Shown: one piece after another, positions 20,334 to 28,516 of the stretch
Layout: each line of letters starts with the position of its first letter
Position numbering within the stretch: the first letter of the stretch is position 1
Assembly: GCA_041390125.1 (NCBI GenBank)
Contig: JAWKQN010000003.1
Span: forward strand, 1-64,000
Direction: 5' to 3'
DNA from: Gemmatimonadota bacterium
GTDB lineage: Bacteria; Gemmatimonadota; Gemmatimonadetes; Longimicrobiales; Gaopeijiaceae
DNA length: 64,000 nucleotides
Made by a program: the position numbers and the translations under genes
The notes under the pieces: model-generated
What the model was told of the DNA's origin: nothing
Seen by the model: the letters and a program-made list of their open reading frames with translations, nothing else
The model's database searches: none

Positions 20334-21671
20334 ATGCGTCCATCCGTGCGTGCTGCAGGGCTCGCACTCCTGCTGGCGGGGCTCTCCGTGGCCCCGGCGG
20401 CCGCGCACCAGGTGCCGGCGTCCCTGGCACGCTTCCTCGCGGCGCCCGATGCCGAGGCGCGCGCGGCGGCCCGCACGGAGGTGCTGGAGAGCGGCGTCGA
20501 CGTCGGCACCGCGCTGGCGGTGCTGCGCACCGGCCGCGACTACGACACCGACGCTCCCACGGGTCGCCATGTGTTTGTCCGGACGGACGAGAACGGCGTG
20601 CGCTTCCCCTGGTTCGTCCAGGTCCCGTCCTCCTACACGCCGGAGCGGCGATGGCCCGTGCGCGTGTATCTGCACGGCGGCGTCGGCCGCGCGACGTGGG
20701 AGGCCGGGGACGGCTCGTGGTGGCGTCAGCCCGACCGCGTGGCCAGCGAGACGTACATCGGCGTCTTCCCGGCCGCGTGGGACGAGGTGCCCTGGTGGAG
20801 CCAGGCCCAGCTCGAGAACCTGCGGGAGATCCTGCGGGTGGTGCGGCGCACCTGGAACGTGGACGAGAACCGCGTGGCCCTGAGCGGCGTCTCGGACGGC
20901 GGAACCGGAACCTGGTGGGTGGCGTTTCGCGACCCGACGCCGTTCGCGTCGTTCCTGCCGTTCATCGGACACCCCATCGTGCTGCTGAACCCCGCCGTGG
21001 GTGCGGAGGGCGAGCCGTACCCCGCCAACCTCGCCGGCAAGCCCTTCCTGGTCATCAACGGCGAGGAGGACCGGCTGTATCCCGCGCGGTCGGTCGATCC
21101 GTTCATCCGGGAGTTCGCCTCGTTCGGCGCCCTCATCGAGTACCGGCCCAAGCGGGGGTACGGGCACGAGACGGGCTGGTGGCCCGAAGAGGCCGCACGC
21201 ATGGACGCCTTCATCGCCGATTGGCCGCGCGAGCCCCATCCGCGCTGTCTGTCGTGGGAGACGGAGTCCCCCGAGGCGGCCGGGCGCACGGCCTGGCTGC
21301 GCATCGACGCCCTGGGCGCCACCCCGCTCGACGCGGCTCTGGAGGGGTCGGCGCTGATGGGCGTGGGTGTCCCGTCCGGCCGGGTCGATGCCGTGCGCGA
21401 CGGCAATGACATCCGGTTGCGCTCGTCCGGTGTGCGGGCACTCACGCTGCTGCTCTCGCCCGACGCGTTCGATCTGCTCCAGCCCGTGCGGGTGACCTGG
21501 AACGGCGCCGTCGTGCACGACGCGACGGTCCCGCCGAGCCTGGAGACGCTGCTCCGCTGGGCGGAGCGCGACGACGATCGCACGATGCTGTATGCGGCCG
21601 AGCTGCACCTGGAGGCGCCGCGCACGGGTCGTGGCGGCCCGGCGTGGAGGTCCGACGACGCCTGTCGATAG
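20334..21671 (+). CDS. Exported alpha/beta-hydrolase (PHB depolymerase/esterase-like)
   Basis: A 445-residue secreted hydrolase. Signal peptide residues 1-24 (ending APAAA). The alpha/beta-hydrolase core includes the oxyanion segment VYLHGGVGR, a nucleophile elbow GVSDG with Ser187, an acidic loop NGEEDRLYP and a late His in GYGHETGWW, so a Ser-Asp-His triad is complete. The fold order resembles extracellular feruloyl/PHB esterases and peptidase S9-like lipase-box proteins. A C-terminal region of about 140 residues (WLRIDALGATPLD onward) forms a beta-rich accessory module. The ATG at 20334 directly precedes the signal peptide. Substrate unknown. Confidence 0.78.
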   Translation: MRPSVRAAGLALLLAGLSVAPAAAHQVPASLARFLAAPDAEARAAARTEVLESGVDVGTALAVLRTGRDYDTDAPTGRHVFVRTDENGVRFPWFVQVPSSYTPERRWPVRVYLHGGVGRATWEAGDGSWWRQPDRVASETYIGVFPAAWDEVPWWSQAQLENLREILRVVRRTWNVDENRVALSGVSDGGTGTWWVAFRDPTPFASFLPFIGHPIVLLNPAVGAEGEPYPANLAGKPFLVINGEEDRLYPARSVDPFIREFASFGALIEYRPKRGYGHETGWWPEEAARMDAFIADWPREPHPRCLSWETESPEAAGRTAWLRIDALGATPLDAALEGSALMGVGVPSGRVDAVRDGNDIRLRSSGVRALTLLLSPDAFDLLQPVRVTWNGAVVHDATVPPSLETLLRWAERDDDRTMLYAAELHLEAPRTGRGGPAWRSDDACR

Positions 21672-21832
21672 AGGGGGCGGTCATCGGAGCGGATCCCTGC
21701 ACACGGCCTGGCTCAGGCGGCCGAGCCGCTGCTCCAACGGAGGACGCGTGGATCGAAGGCCGGGCGATCCTCGCGTGAGACCTGCTCGTAGACTCCTGCA
21801 TCTGACATTCCACCTCCACCCCGAGGCCCGAC

Positions 21833-22774
21833 ATGATCCGGTTCCGACGCTGGGGATGTGCCCTGCTGGTTGCCGCTGCCGCGTGCAGCGCGCCTCCGCC
21901 ACCCCCTTCCGTGGTGGACGAGGTGCTCGCCGAGGATCCGCTCGCGGAGCCCCAGGCGCAGTCGCTCGCCGGCGAGGCGCTCTACGCCCGCCCGGACAGC
22001 AGCGGCGCCGTGGCCGCGGCCGACGAGGCGCTGCGCGCCGCGCCCGACGACGTGGAGCGCCTCATCGCCGCCGGGCGGGAGCGCCGCAACGTGTGGCAGT
22101 ACCGGCAGGCCATGCGGCTCTACACGCGCGCCGCAGAGCTGGCGCCGGAGGACTGGCGTCCCTGGCGCTTCCGCGGACACCGCCATCTGTCCGTCCGCGA
22201 GTTCGACGCGGGGATCGCCGACCTGGAGCGGGCGCGGGAGCTGGCCCCGTACAACTGGGACGTGGCCTACCATCTCGGGCTCGCCTACTTCCTCGCCGGC
22301 CGCTTCTCCGAGGCCGCCGACGCCTACATGCGCTGCCTGGACCTGGCGGAGGACGCCGAGGCTGCCGCTGCCCAATCGGAGGAGTTCCGGAGCTGCAGCC
22401 AGAATCGCGACGATGTGGAGTCCCGGGTGGCCATGGCGGAGTGGGCCGTGCGCGCGCTCGGCCGCGCGGGCCGCACGGCGGACGCGGAACGGCTGCTCGC
22501 CGACATCGAGCCCGACTGGACGGTCGAGGAGAATGTCGCCTACTACCACGACCTGCTGTGGCGGAAGGGGCTGCGCACGGAGCAGGACCTGATGGACGGC
22601 GTGGCGTCGGGCCTCTACCGCCTGGAGACGGCCGGATTCGCCGTGGCCAACCAACGCCTCGTGCGCGGGGACACCGCGGGCGCGCGGGTCATCCTCGAGG
22701 AGCTGGCCGCCGACCCGTGGTGGCCGGGCTTCGGGCGCATCGCCGCCGAGGCCGAGCTGGCCCGGCTGCGCTGA
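21833..22774 (+). CDS. TPR-containing lipoprotein
   Basis: A 313-residue protein with a lipoprotein signal (LLVAAAACSA, Cys at about residue 19) and a Pro-rich linker. Tetratricopeptide-like helices cover about residues 45-180 (for example an AMRLYTRAAELAPEDW unit, a DLERARELAPYNWDVAYHLGLAYFLAGRFSEAADAY-type pair described in parts here), and again near the C-terminus. No enzymatic motif is seen. TPR lipoproteins usually serve as scaffolds in the periplasm or outer membrane. It lies 161 bases after the esterase on the same strand and ends at a strong bidirectional hairpin. Confidence 0.75.
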   Translation: MIRFRRWGCALLVAAAACSAPPPPPSVVDEVLAEDPLAEPQAQSLAGEALYARPDSSGAVAAADEALRAAPDDVERLIAAGRERRNVWQYRQAMRLYTRAAELAPEDWRPWRFRGHRHLSVREFDAGIADLERARELAPYNWDVAYHLGLAYFLAGRFSEAADAYMRCLDLAEDAEAAAAQSEEFRSCSQNRDDVESRVAMAEWAVRALGRAGRTADAERLLADIEPDWTVEENVAYYHDLLWRKGLRTEQDLMDGVASGLYRLETAGFAVANQRLVRGDTAGARVILEELAADPWWPGFGRIAAEAELARLR

Positions 22775-22797
22775 CGACCCCACCCCCCGGATGTGCG

Positions 22798-22829
22798 AAG
22801 GGGCGGGAGCCGTGCGGCTCCCGCCCCTT
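22798..22829. terminator. Bidirectional hairpin terminator between convergent genes
   Basis: A 14-15 bp perfect GC-rich inverted repeat (22798-22812 with 22815-22829) with AA at its 5' end and TT at its 3' end. It sits between the stops of the TPR lipoprotein (22774, +) and the NHL propeller (22854, -), where it can serve both strands. No long T-tract follows. Confidence 0.75.
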
Positions 22830-22853
22830 CCTGCGTGGGTTGTCCGGCCGCGG

Positions 22854-24038
22854 TCAGCGCCCGCCGGGCCAGACCACACCCTGGTTGGCCGCCGCGGTGC
22901 CCATGCCCTTGTAGACGAACTTCTGCACGCGCTTCCCTTCGTAGGTCTCGGTCGTGTAGATGTTGCCCTCCGAGTCCGTGGCGATGGAGTGCACCGCGAA
23001 GAACTGACCCGGCTGGCGGCCCCCGTCCCCGAAGCTGGTCAGGATCTCCAGCGACTCCCGGTCCAGCACGTAGACCTTCATGTTCTTCCCGTCCGCGACG
23101 TACATGAAGCGCTGGTCGGGATCGCGGGAGAAGGCGATGTCCCATACCGAGCCGTCCCCGCGCGTGAGCGGCGCGATGATCTTCTCCTTCACGAACGTCC
23201 CGTCCCGCTGGAAGACCTGGATGCGGTCGTTCGGGCGGTCGCACACGTAGAGCAGCCCGTCATGGGTGGGCTCGGCGCAGTGCACCGGCGTCCGGAACTG
23301 CTGGGCCAGCGGGGCCTCCGGGTCGTAGGGTCCCAGGTTCTCGTCGCTCGGCACGTTTCCGTATGCGCCCCAGAAGCGCTTGATGGCGCCGGTGTTCATG
23401 TCCAGCACGGCCACCCGCTTGTTCAGATACCCGTCGGCGACGTAGGCCTCCTGGGCCTCCGCATCGAACGAGATCTTGGCCACCCGGCCGAAGTGCTCGG
23501 TGCTGGTGCTGTTCGCGCCCTGACCCGGGATCCCGTACTCCGCGAGGAAGCGTCCGTCGCGCGTGAACTTGAGGATGTGCGAGTCGCCCTGTCCGTTCCC
23601 CCCGATCCACACGTTGTCCATGGGGTCGAGCGTGAGCCCGTGGTTGGAGTTGGGCCAGGTGTAGCCCTCGCCGTCCCCTCCCCAGGAGTTGACCAGGTTC
23701 CCCTCGGGGTCGAACTCCAGGATGTTGGGCGCCGGAATGCAGCATTCGCCCGTCGGCGGGTCCGTGGCCGCGCCGATCTCGGTGCGCTCGTTGAACGAGT
23801 TGCGGCGGTGGATCACGTAGACGTGGTCGCGGGAATCGACGCCGACCCCGATCGCCGAGCCCAGCACCCAGTGGTTGGGGAGCGGCTTGGGCCAGAGCGG
23901 ATCGACTTCGAAGAGGGGGACGTCGCCCTCGGCCCCGGTCCCGGTCGCGGCGGTGGCATCGCCACCGGGAGCGGCCTGACAGGCGCCCAGGGCCAGGACG
24001 GCGGCGGCGAGGCCGCACATCTGCAACGGTCTACCCAC
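22854..24038 (-). CDS. NHL-repeat six-bladed propeller lipoprotein
   Basis: A 394-residue exported protein with lipobox LGACQA (Cys at residue 20). The rest is made of NHL-type blades (GVGVDSRDHVYV, LEFDPEGNLVNSW, LTLDPMDNVWIG, VYVLDRESLEIL, IATDSEGNIYTTE). The fold is shared with the peptidyl-alpha-hydroxyglycine amidating lyase (PAL) domain and with many binding proteins, and automatic annotation often calls such proteins amidating lyases. I do not see proof of that activity. GGAGGA four bases before the GTG start supports the start. It lies 80 bases downstream of the radical SAM gene on the same strand, so it could be the third gene of that locus. A second NHL protein lies at 27431. Confidence 0.8.
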   Translation of the reverse strand: MGRPLQMCGLAAAVLALGACQAAPGGDATAATGTGAEGDVPLFEVDPLWPKPLPNHWVLGSAIGVGVDSRDHVYVIHRRNSFNERTEIGAATDPPTGECCIPAPNILEFDPEGNLVNSWGGDGEGYTWPNSNHGLTLDPMDNVWIGGNGQGDSHILKFTRDGRFLAEYGIPGQGANSTSTEHFGRVAKISFDAEAQEAYVADGYLNKRVAVLDMNTGAIKRFWGAYGNVPSDENLGPYDPEAPLAQQFRTPVHCAEPTHDGLLYVCDRPNDRIQVFQRDGTFVKEKIIAPLTRGDGSVWDIAFSRDPDQRFMYVADGKNMKVYVLDRESLEILTSFGDGGRQPGQFFAVHSIATDSEGNIYTTETYEGKRVQKFVYKGMGTAAANQGVVWPGGR

Positions 24039-24118
24039 GTCTTCCTCCAGGAGCGTTGGACGGGAGCGCGCGGCGCGCGTGGGGGGAGGCGGCGGCCGGT
24101 CGCGAGCAGGGGGGTAGG

Positions 24119-25492
24119 CTAAGGTTCGCTCCGGTGCGGCGCCAGCCTGTGTGGCTGAGCCCGTCGCCGCCCATGCGCCAGCATCACCAGCTCGGCCGGT
24201 CGGAACCGGAACGGATCACACTCCCCGCGGTGGACCCGACCGAGGCGCTCGTACTCCCAGGGACAGCCCCCCATGCATACCGGAAGGGCGGCGCAGTTGG
24301 AGCAACCGCCGCGAACGGCGGGGTCGTAGCGGGCCCAGCGGGACTGCTCGCGTGCCTGGTTCGGCACGGGGCGCCCGTCCAGGCGTCCGATCGCCTGCTC
24401 CACCGACCCGTCGATCTGGTTCCAGCACTTGAACAGCAGACCGCTCGGCGCTACCACGAATCCCTTCGAGGACTCGACCGAGCAAAGGGGGCCACAGATC
24501 GGTCCGGGCAGGGGTGCGGTGGGCAGCAGACCGCGCGCGAGCAGGGCGGCGTCGAAGCGGACCGAGACATCCGCCCGCTCCGCCTCCGTCAACACGGCAT
24601 CGGCGACGTGGGAGCAGGTCGTCGTGGCATCCACGATGAAGCCCAGCGACGGATGCACTCCGGGCAGCAGGCCCTCATCGCAGAGGCGATCGACCAGCGG
24701 CTCCAGCGTGTCGGCGTTGCCGCGGTCGACGTTGATCCGGAGCGAGATCGGGAAGTCCATCTCCAGGGCCGTGCGGCAGTTGGCGATCACCCGTTCCCAG
24801 GTTCCCTGTCCGCCGCGCAGGATCCGCCGGGTATCGTGGACGGCGGGGAGGCCGTCGACGGTCACCTGCACCATGTCCCATGCTCCGAGCGCCTGCAGGC
24901 GCTCGATCATCGAGCCGGTGAGGAACCAGCCGTTCGTCACGATCGATCGCGACACGGACAGCCCGCGAGCCGCGCCGAGCTCGTTCGTGAACCGCTGCAC
25001 GCGCTCCAACAGGTCGGGTTGGAGGAGTGGTTCACCGCCGAACCACGTGGTGGTGATGCCCCGCACACCCTGGGCCTCACGGGCGATGAACCGCTGGAGG
25101 TGTCGCTCTGTCTCCGGGGACATGACCTCCTGGCGGTGGGCTTCGAAGCAATACGTGCAGCGGAAGTTGCACTGGATCGTCGGTGCGATGGTCAGGAGCA
25201 GCCGGTCGGGTGCGGCCAGCGCCGCACGCCGCAATGCAAACAAGGCTGCGCGTTCGTCGAAGGTGCTCGGCACGAGCACTCCCGCATCCTGGAGCCGCTC
25301 CCGGAGCGGGAGCGGCAGGTCCGCCGGGGCAGGCCGCCCTCCGCGCCGATCGAGGCGCTCCACATGCCACCAATCGGTCGCATCCAACTCGAGCAGCGAC
25401 CCGGTGAACGCGTTGAACGCCAGCCAGGTCCCCGGCTCGCCGGAGGGCGTGAACGTGGTGTAGCGGGAGGTGACCCACCCCGGCGCCACCAT
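24119..25492 (-). CDS. Radical SAM/SPASM peptide maturase (putative RiPP enzyme)
   Basis: A 457-residue radical SAM enzyme. The CX3CX2C cluster motif is at Cys108, Cys112 and Cys115 (CNFRCTYC), and GGEP follows at 153-156. The SPASM domain is complete: Cys337, Gly351-x4-Cys356, then Cys397-x2-Cys400-x5-Cys406-x3-Cys410 and Cys425, the pattern that holds auxiliary 4Fe-4S clusters. Residues 1-95 form an N-terminal module (YTTFTPSGEPGTWLAFNAFTG ... LQDAGVLV, shown in part) like those of other peptide maturases, likely to bind the leader peptide. Its ATG shares one base with the stop of the upstream small peptide gene (TGATG). Expected role: cytoplasmic modification of that peptide, probably at its Cys-bearing repeats (thioether or carbon crosslink; inference). 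Confidence 0.93.
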   Translation of the reverse strand: MVAPGWVTSRYTTFTPSGEPGTWLAFNAFTGSLLELDATDWWHVERLDRRGGRPAPADLPLPLRERLQDAGVLVPSTFDERAALFALRRAALAAPDRLLLTIAPTIQCNFRCTYCFEAHRQEVMSPETERHLQRFIAREAQGVRGITTTWFGGEPLLQPDLLERVQRFTNELGAARGLSVSRSIVTNGWFLTGSMIERLQALGAWDMVQVTVDGLPAVHDTRRILRGGQGTWERVIANCRTALEMDFPISLRINVDRGNADTLEPLVDRLCDEGLLPGVHPSLGFIVDATTTCSHVADAVLTEAERADVSVRFDAALLARGLLPTAPLPGPICGPLCSVESSKGFVVAPSGLLFKCWNQIDGSVEQAIGRLDGRPVPNQAREQSRWARYDPAVRGGCSNCAALPVCMGGCPWEYERLGRVHRGECDPFRFRPAELVMLAHGRRRAQPHRLAPHRSEP

Positions 25493-25818
25493 CAGCCGGT
25501 CCGTCCGGCCAGGGCGCTGCCCAGCGTGCGGGCCCATGCCGGGACGTCGTGCCCGGCAGCGCCGAGCTGCTCCGGATCCGGCACTTCGATGTACCGGCGC
25601 GGCTTGCAGATCGGCGCGTCCGGTGCGTCGGGATCGACGACGATGTACTTCTTGGAGCAGATCGGTGCGTCCGGAGCGTCGGGGTCGACCTCGATCTCGC
25701 GCCTGCGGGGGGACGTGGCCGCCTCCGGGGAGAGCCCCTCGGTGAAGCGTTGGAGGGCTCGACGGGTGGGCGTCGCCGGCAGAACGTCGGATGGCGTGCG
25801 TGCGGTGGGGCCGGTCAT
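25492..25818 (-). CDS. Putative RiPP precursor peptide with two DPDAPDAPIC repeats
   Basis: A 108-residue peptide with no recognised family. Residues 1-40 look like a leader (Pro/Thr/Arg-rich, with a short helix ALQRFTEGLS). Residues 42-57 and 59-74 are two copies of a unit with the invariant core VDPDAPDAPIC, spaced 17 residues apart; Cys54 and Cys71 are the only cysteines. A third, truncated copy (YIEVPDPE, 76-83) follows, then a tail of about 25 residues. No signal peptide is seen. GAGG lies five bases before the ATG. The stop overlaps the start of the radical SAM/SPASM gene, which is the classical layout of a precursor and its maturase. The product class is unknown; Asp-x3-Cys spacing (DAPIC) makes Cys-to-Asp thioethers (ranthipeptide-like) one possibility. 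Confidence 0.82.
   Translation of the reverse strand: MTGPTARTPSDVLPATPTRRALQRFTEGLSPEAATSPRRREIEVDPDAPDAPICSKKYIVVDPDAPDAPICKPRRYIEVPDPEQLGAAGHDVPAWARTLGSALAGRTG
25606..25689 (-). repeat. 33-bp direct repeat encoding the DPDAPDAPIC units
   Basis: Copies at 25606-25638 and 25657-25689 (51-base period) differ at three of 33 positions. All differences I see are silent in the DPDAPDAPIC core, which suggests selection on the peptide rather than a very recent duplication. Confidence 0.85.
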
Positions 25819-25974
25819 GGCTGCCTCGGTGTGGAACGTGGACAGGATGCAGCGACGAGCGGGGGGTCTCTTCCCACCTCGCGACAACCACCCCTCCGAT
25901 CTGGACACTCCGGTCCCTGCTCCGGGTCTCGCCCCGCTCTCGTCAGGGCTGCCGCGAGGGCCCATCTTCGGAAC

Positions 25975-27345
25975 ATGGGTCTTCCCTCCGTCACGCCCGG
26001 CCGGGCCCCGGCGCGCCTGCTGCGCTCCGCGCTGCTCGCCGTCCTGCTGCTCGCCGCGCTCCCGGGTCGCCCGGCCGCGCACGAGATCCCGAACGACGTG
26101 CTCGTCCGGCTCTTCGTCCGGCCGGACGGGGCCTGGCTGCACGTGCTGGTGCGCACACCGCTGGAGGCCATGCGGGACTTCGTCTTCCCGCTGCGCGGCC
26201 CCGGCTACCTGGACCTGGAGCAGGTGGATCCGCTGCTCCGGGAGGCCGCGCAGCTGTGGGTGTCGGACTACCTGCGCTTCTACGAGGACGGGCGCCAGCT
26301 CCCGGGGGCCGAGCTCGAATCGGTGCGCATCTCGCTGCCCAGCGATCCGTCCTTCGCATCCTGGGAGCGGGCCCGGGCCCACTTCGACGCGGCCCCCCTG
26401 CCGGCCTCCACCGAGCTCCCCTGGCAGCAGGCCGCCTTCGACATGCGGTTCCGGGTGCCGATCTCCTCGGACACCGCCGCCTTCGCCCTCGATTCGCGGC
26501 TGGCGCACCTGGGCCTGCGCACGGTGACGGTCCTGCGCTTCGCGCCGCCGGACGGCCCCGAGCGGATCTTCGAGTTCACGGGGGATCCCGGGCGGGTCCG
26601 GCTCGATCCTCGCTGGTACCACGCGGCGGCCCGCTTCGTCGCGTTGGGGGTCGAGCACATCCTGGACGGGATCGACCACCTGCTCTTCCTGCTCTGCCTG
26701 GTGGTGCCCCTGCGCAGCGTGCGGGCCCTCGTGCCGGTCGTGACGGCGTTCACGGTCGCGCACTCCATCACGCTGTTCGCGGCCGCGCTCGGCCTGGCGC
26801 CGGACGCGCTGTGGTTCCCGCCGCTCATCGAGACGCTGATCGCACTGTCGATCGTCTACATGGCCTTCGAGAACATCGTGGGCGCCCGGCAGGAGCGGCG
26901 GTGGTGGATGGCCTTCGGGTTCGGGCTCGTGCACGGCTTCGGCTTCTCCTTCGTGCTGGCGGAGACCCTGCAGTTCGCGGGCGGCCACCTGCTCACCTCG
27001 TTGCTGGCGTTCAACGTGGGTGTCGAGCTGGGTCAGGTGCTGGTGCTGGTCGTCACGGTGCCGGTGCTCGCCTGGCTCTTCCGGCGGGTGGTGAAGGAGC
27101 GGATGGGGGTGATCCTGCTCTCCGCCCTGATCGCCCACACCGGGTGGCACTGGATGACCGAGCGCGGCTCCACCTTCCTGGAGTATCCGCTCACCTGGCC
27201 CGTGCTGGACGCGGCGTTCCTCGGGATGCTGGCCCGCTGGTCCGCGCTGGCCGCCGTGGTGGCCGCGGCCGGCTGGGGACTCCGTGCCGCGCTGCTGCGC
27301 TGGGACGCCCGGCGCCCGCGCGAGTCCACCCCCGCGGCCGGTTGA
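25975..27345 (+). CDS. HupE/UreJ_2 family membrane protein
   Basis: A 456-residue protein. A signal peptide (to about residue 35, ending RPAA before HEIPNDV) precedes a periplasmic beta-rich domain of about 180 residues. A C-terminal membrane domain of six or more helices then carries the family motifs GIDHLLFLL, TAFTVAHSITL and FGLVHGFGF with their conserved His and Asp. HupE/UreJ proteins are linked to nickel uptake; the long HupE/UreJ_2 type is common in soil bacteria and its substrate is not established. It is divergent from the peptide/radical SAM genes with 156 bases between starts. No hydrogenase or urease genes are nearby. No strong ribosome binding site is visible. Confidence 0.85.
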   Translation: MGLPSVTPGRAPARLLRSALLAVLLLAALPGRPAAHEIPNDVLVRLFVRPDGAWLHVLVRTPLEAMRDFVFPLRGPGYLDLEQVDPLLREAAQLWVSDYLRFYEDGRQLPGAELESVRISLPSDPSFASWERARAHFDAAPLPASTELPWQQAAFDMRFRVPISSDTAAFALDSRLAHLGLRTVTVLRFAPPDGPERIFEFTGDPGRVRLDPRWYHAAARFVALGVEHILDGIDHLLFLLCLVVPLRSVRALVPVVTAFTVAHSITLFAAALGLAPDALWFPPLIETLIALSIVYMAFENIVGARQERRWWMAFGFGLVHGFGFSFVLAETLQFAGGHLLTSLLAFNVGVELGQVLVLVVTVPVLAWLFRRVVKERMGVILLSALIAHTGWHWMTERGSTFLEYPLTWPVLDAAFLGMLARWSALAAVVAAAGWGLRAALLRWDARRPRESTPAAG

Positions 27346-27430
27346 GCGTCTGGCCCGCGGCGCCCGTGCCCCGGGGCCACCCGCGTGTAGATTGGTCCCT
27401 CTCGTTCCCGCTTCCGTCCGGAGGAGCTTC

Positions 27431-28456
27431 GTGACCCTCGCGCTTCCCCGCATCGGCTTCGCCGGCTCCGCGGCCTTGGCCGCGGCCCTGCTGACGGCGC
27501 CCCCCGTCTCCGCCCAGCACGGCAATCCGTACGCGGCCCAGGACGGCTGGGGGACCCTCCCGGCCGGGCGCACCTGGGGCGCCGTCAGCGCGGTCTATCC
27601 GACGCCGGACGGACAGCGCATCTGGGTGGCGGAGCGCTGTGGTGCGAACACGTGCATCGGCAGCGACCTCGATCCCGTGATGCTGTTCGAGCTGGACGGC
27701 ACCCTGGTCCGGAGCTTCGGCGCCGGGCTGATCGCCTGGCCGCACGGCATGCACGTGGACCGGGACGGCAACGTGTGGGTGGCCGACGCGCTGGGCTTCG
27801 GTCAGCAGCCGGCGGGTTGGGGCCACGTGGTCTACAAGTTCAGCCCCGACGGCGAGGTGTTGATGACGCTGGGCCAGAAGGGCGTGGCCGGACAGGGGCG
27901 CGACACCTTCAACAAGCCGTCGGACATCCTGGTGGCGCCGGACGGGAGCATCTTCGTGGCGGACGGCCACGACGCCGGAGGCAACAACCGGATCGTGAAG
28001 TTCGACGCGCAGGGGAACTACCTGCTGGAGTGGGGCACCACCGGCAAGGAGGACGGGGAGTTCCGCGACCCGCACGCCCTGGCCATGGACTCGCAGGGCC
28101 GCCTGTTCGTCGGGGATCGCGCCAACTCCCGCATCCAGCTCTTCGATCAGCAGGGGCAGCACCTGGAGACCTGGACGCAGTTCGGGCGGCCGTCCGGTCT
28201 GTGGATCGACGAGCAGGACCGTCTGTACGCGACCGACTCCGAGTCCAACAAGGGCCGCAACCCCGGCTGGCTGCGCGGGATCTACATCGGCAGCGCGGCC
28301 ACCGGCTGGTTGGAGAGCTTCATCCCCGATCCCGAACCCGATCCGGATCGCTCCGCCACCAGCGGCGCCGAAGGGATCGCGGCCGACCACCTCGGCAACC
28401 TCTACGGAGCGGAGGTGGGCCCGCAGCAGATGCGGAAGTACGTGATCAAGCGCTGA
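27431..28456 (+). CDS. Secreted NHL-repeat propeller protein
   Basis: A 341-residue protein with a signal peptide cleaved near VSAQH (about residue 28). It consists of NHL blades: GMHVDRDGNVWVADA, DILVAPDGSIFVADGHD, ALAMDSQGRLFVGDRANSRIQLFD and LWIDEQDRLYATDSE. The last blade ends GIAADHLGNLYGAEVG. As with the protein at 22854, automatic annotation may call it an amidating-lyase-like protein because it shares that fold; no activity can be shown here. The GTG start has GGAGG six bases upstream. It follows the HupE/UreJ_2 gene by 85 bases and could be co-transcribed. Confidence 0.8.
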   Translation: MTLALPRIGFAGSAALAAALLTAPPVSAQHGNPYAAQDGWGTLPAGRTWGAVSAVYPTPDGQRIWVAERCGANTCIGSDLDPVMLFELDGTLVRSFGAGLIAWPHGMHVDRDGNVWVADALGFGQQPAGWGHVVYKFSPDGEVLMTLGQKGVAGQGRDTFNKPSDILVAPDGSIFVADGHDAGGNNRIVKFDAQGNYLLEWGTTGKEDGEFRDPHALAMDSQGRLFVGDRANSRIQLFDQQGQHLETWTQFGRPSGLWIDEQDRLYATDSESNKGRNPGWLRGIYIGSAATGWLESFIPDPEPDPDRSATSGAEGIAADHLGNLYGAEVGPQQMRKYVIKR

Positions 28457-28479
28457 GGGTCGGGCGGGCCCGGAGCGAG

Positions 28480-28516
28480 GATCGGCCTCGCGGTCCCACG
28501 GGCCGCGGGGCCGATC
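28480..28516 (+). terminator. Strong hairpin after the NHL gene
   Basis: A 14-bp stem with one G-T pair (28480-28493 with 28503-28516) and a 9-base loop begins 24 bases past the stop at 28456. There is no T-tract, as is common in very GC-rich genomes. Confidence 0.6.

Noticed and set aside
25975..27345. HupE/UreJ_2 gene as the exporter of the modified peptide
   Set aside because: Family members are linked to metal uptake and the gene is divergently transcribed; no evidence for peptide export.
25492..27573. Long minus-strand frame continuing upstream of the peptide gene
   Set aside because: The part beyond 25818 is antisense to HupE/UreJ_2 and low in complexity; the ATG at 25818 has a good ribosome binding site, so only the last 108 residues are taken as the gene.
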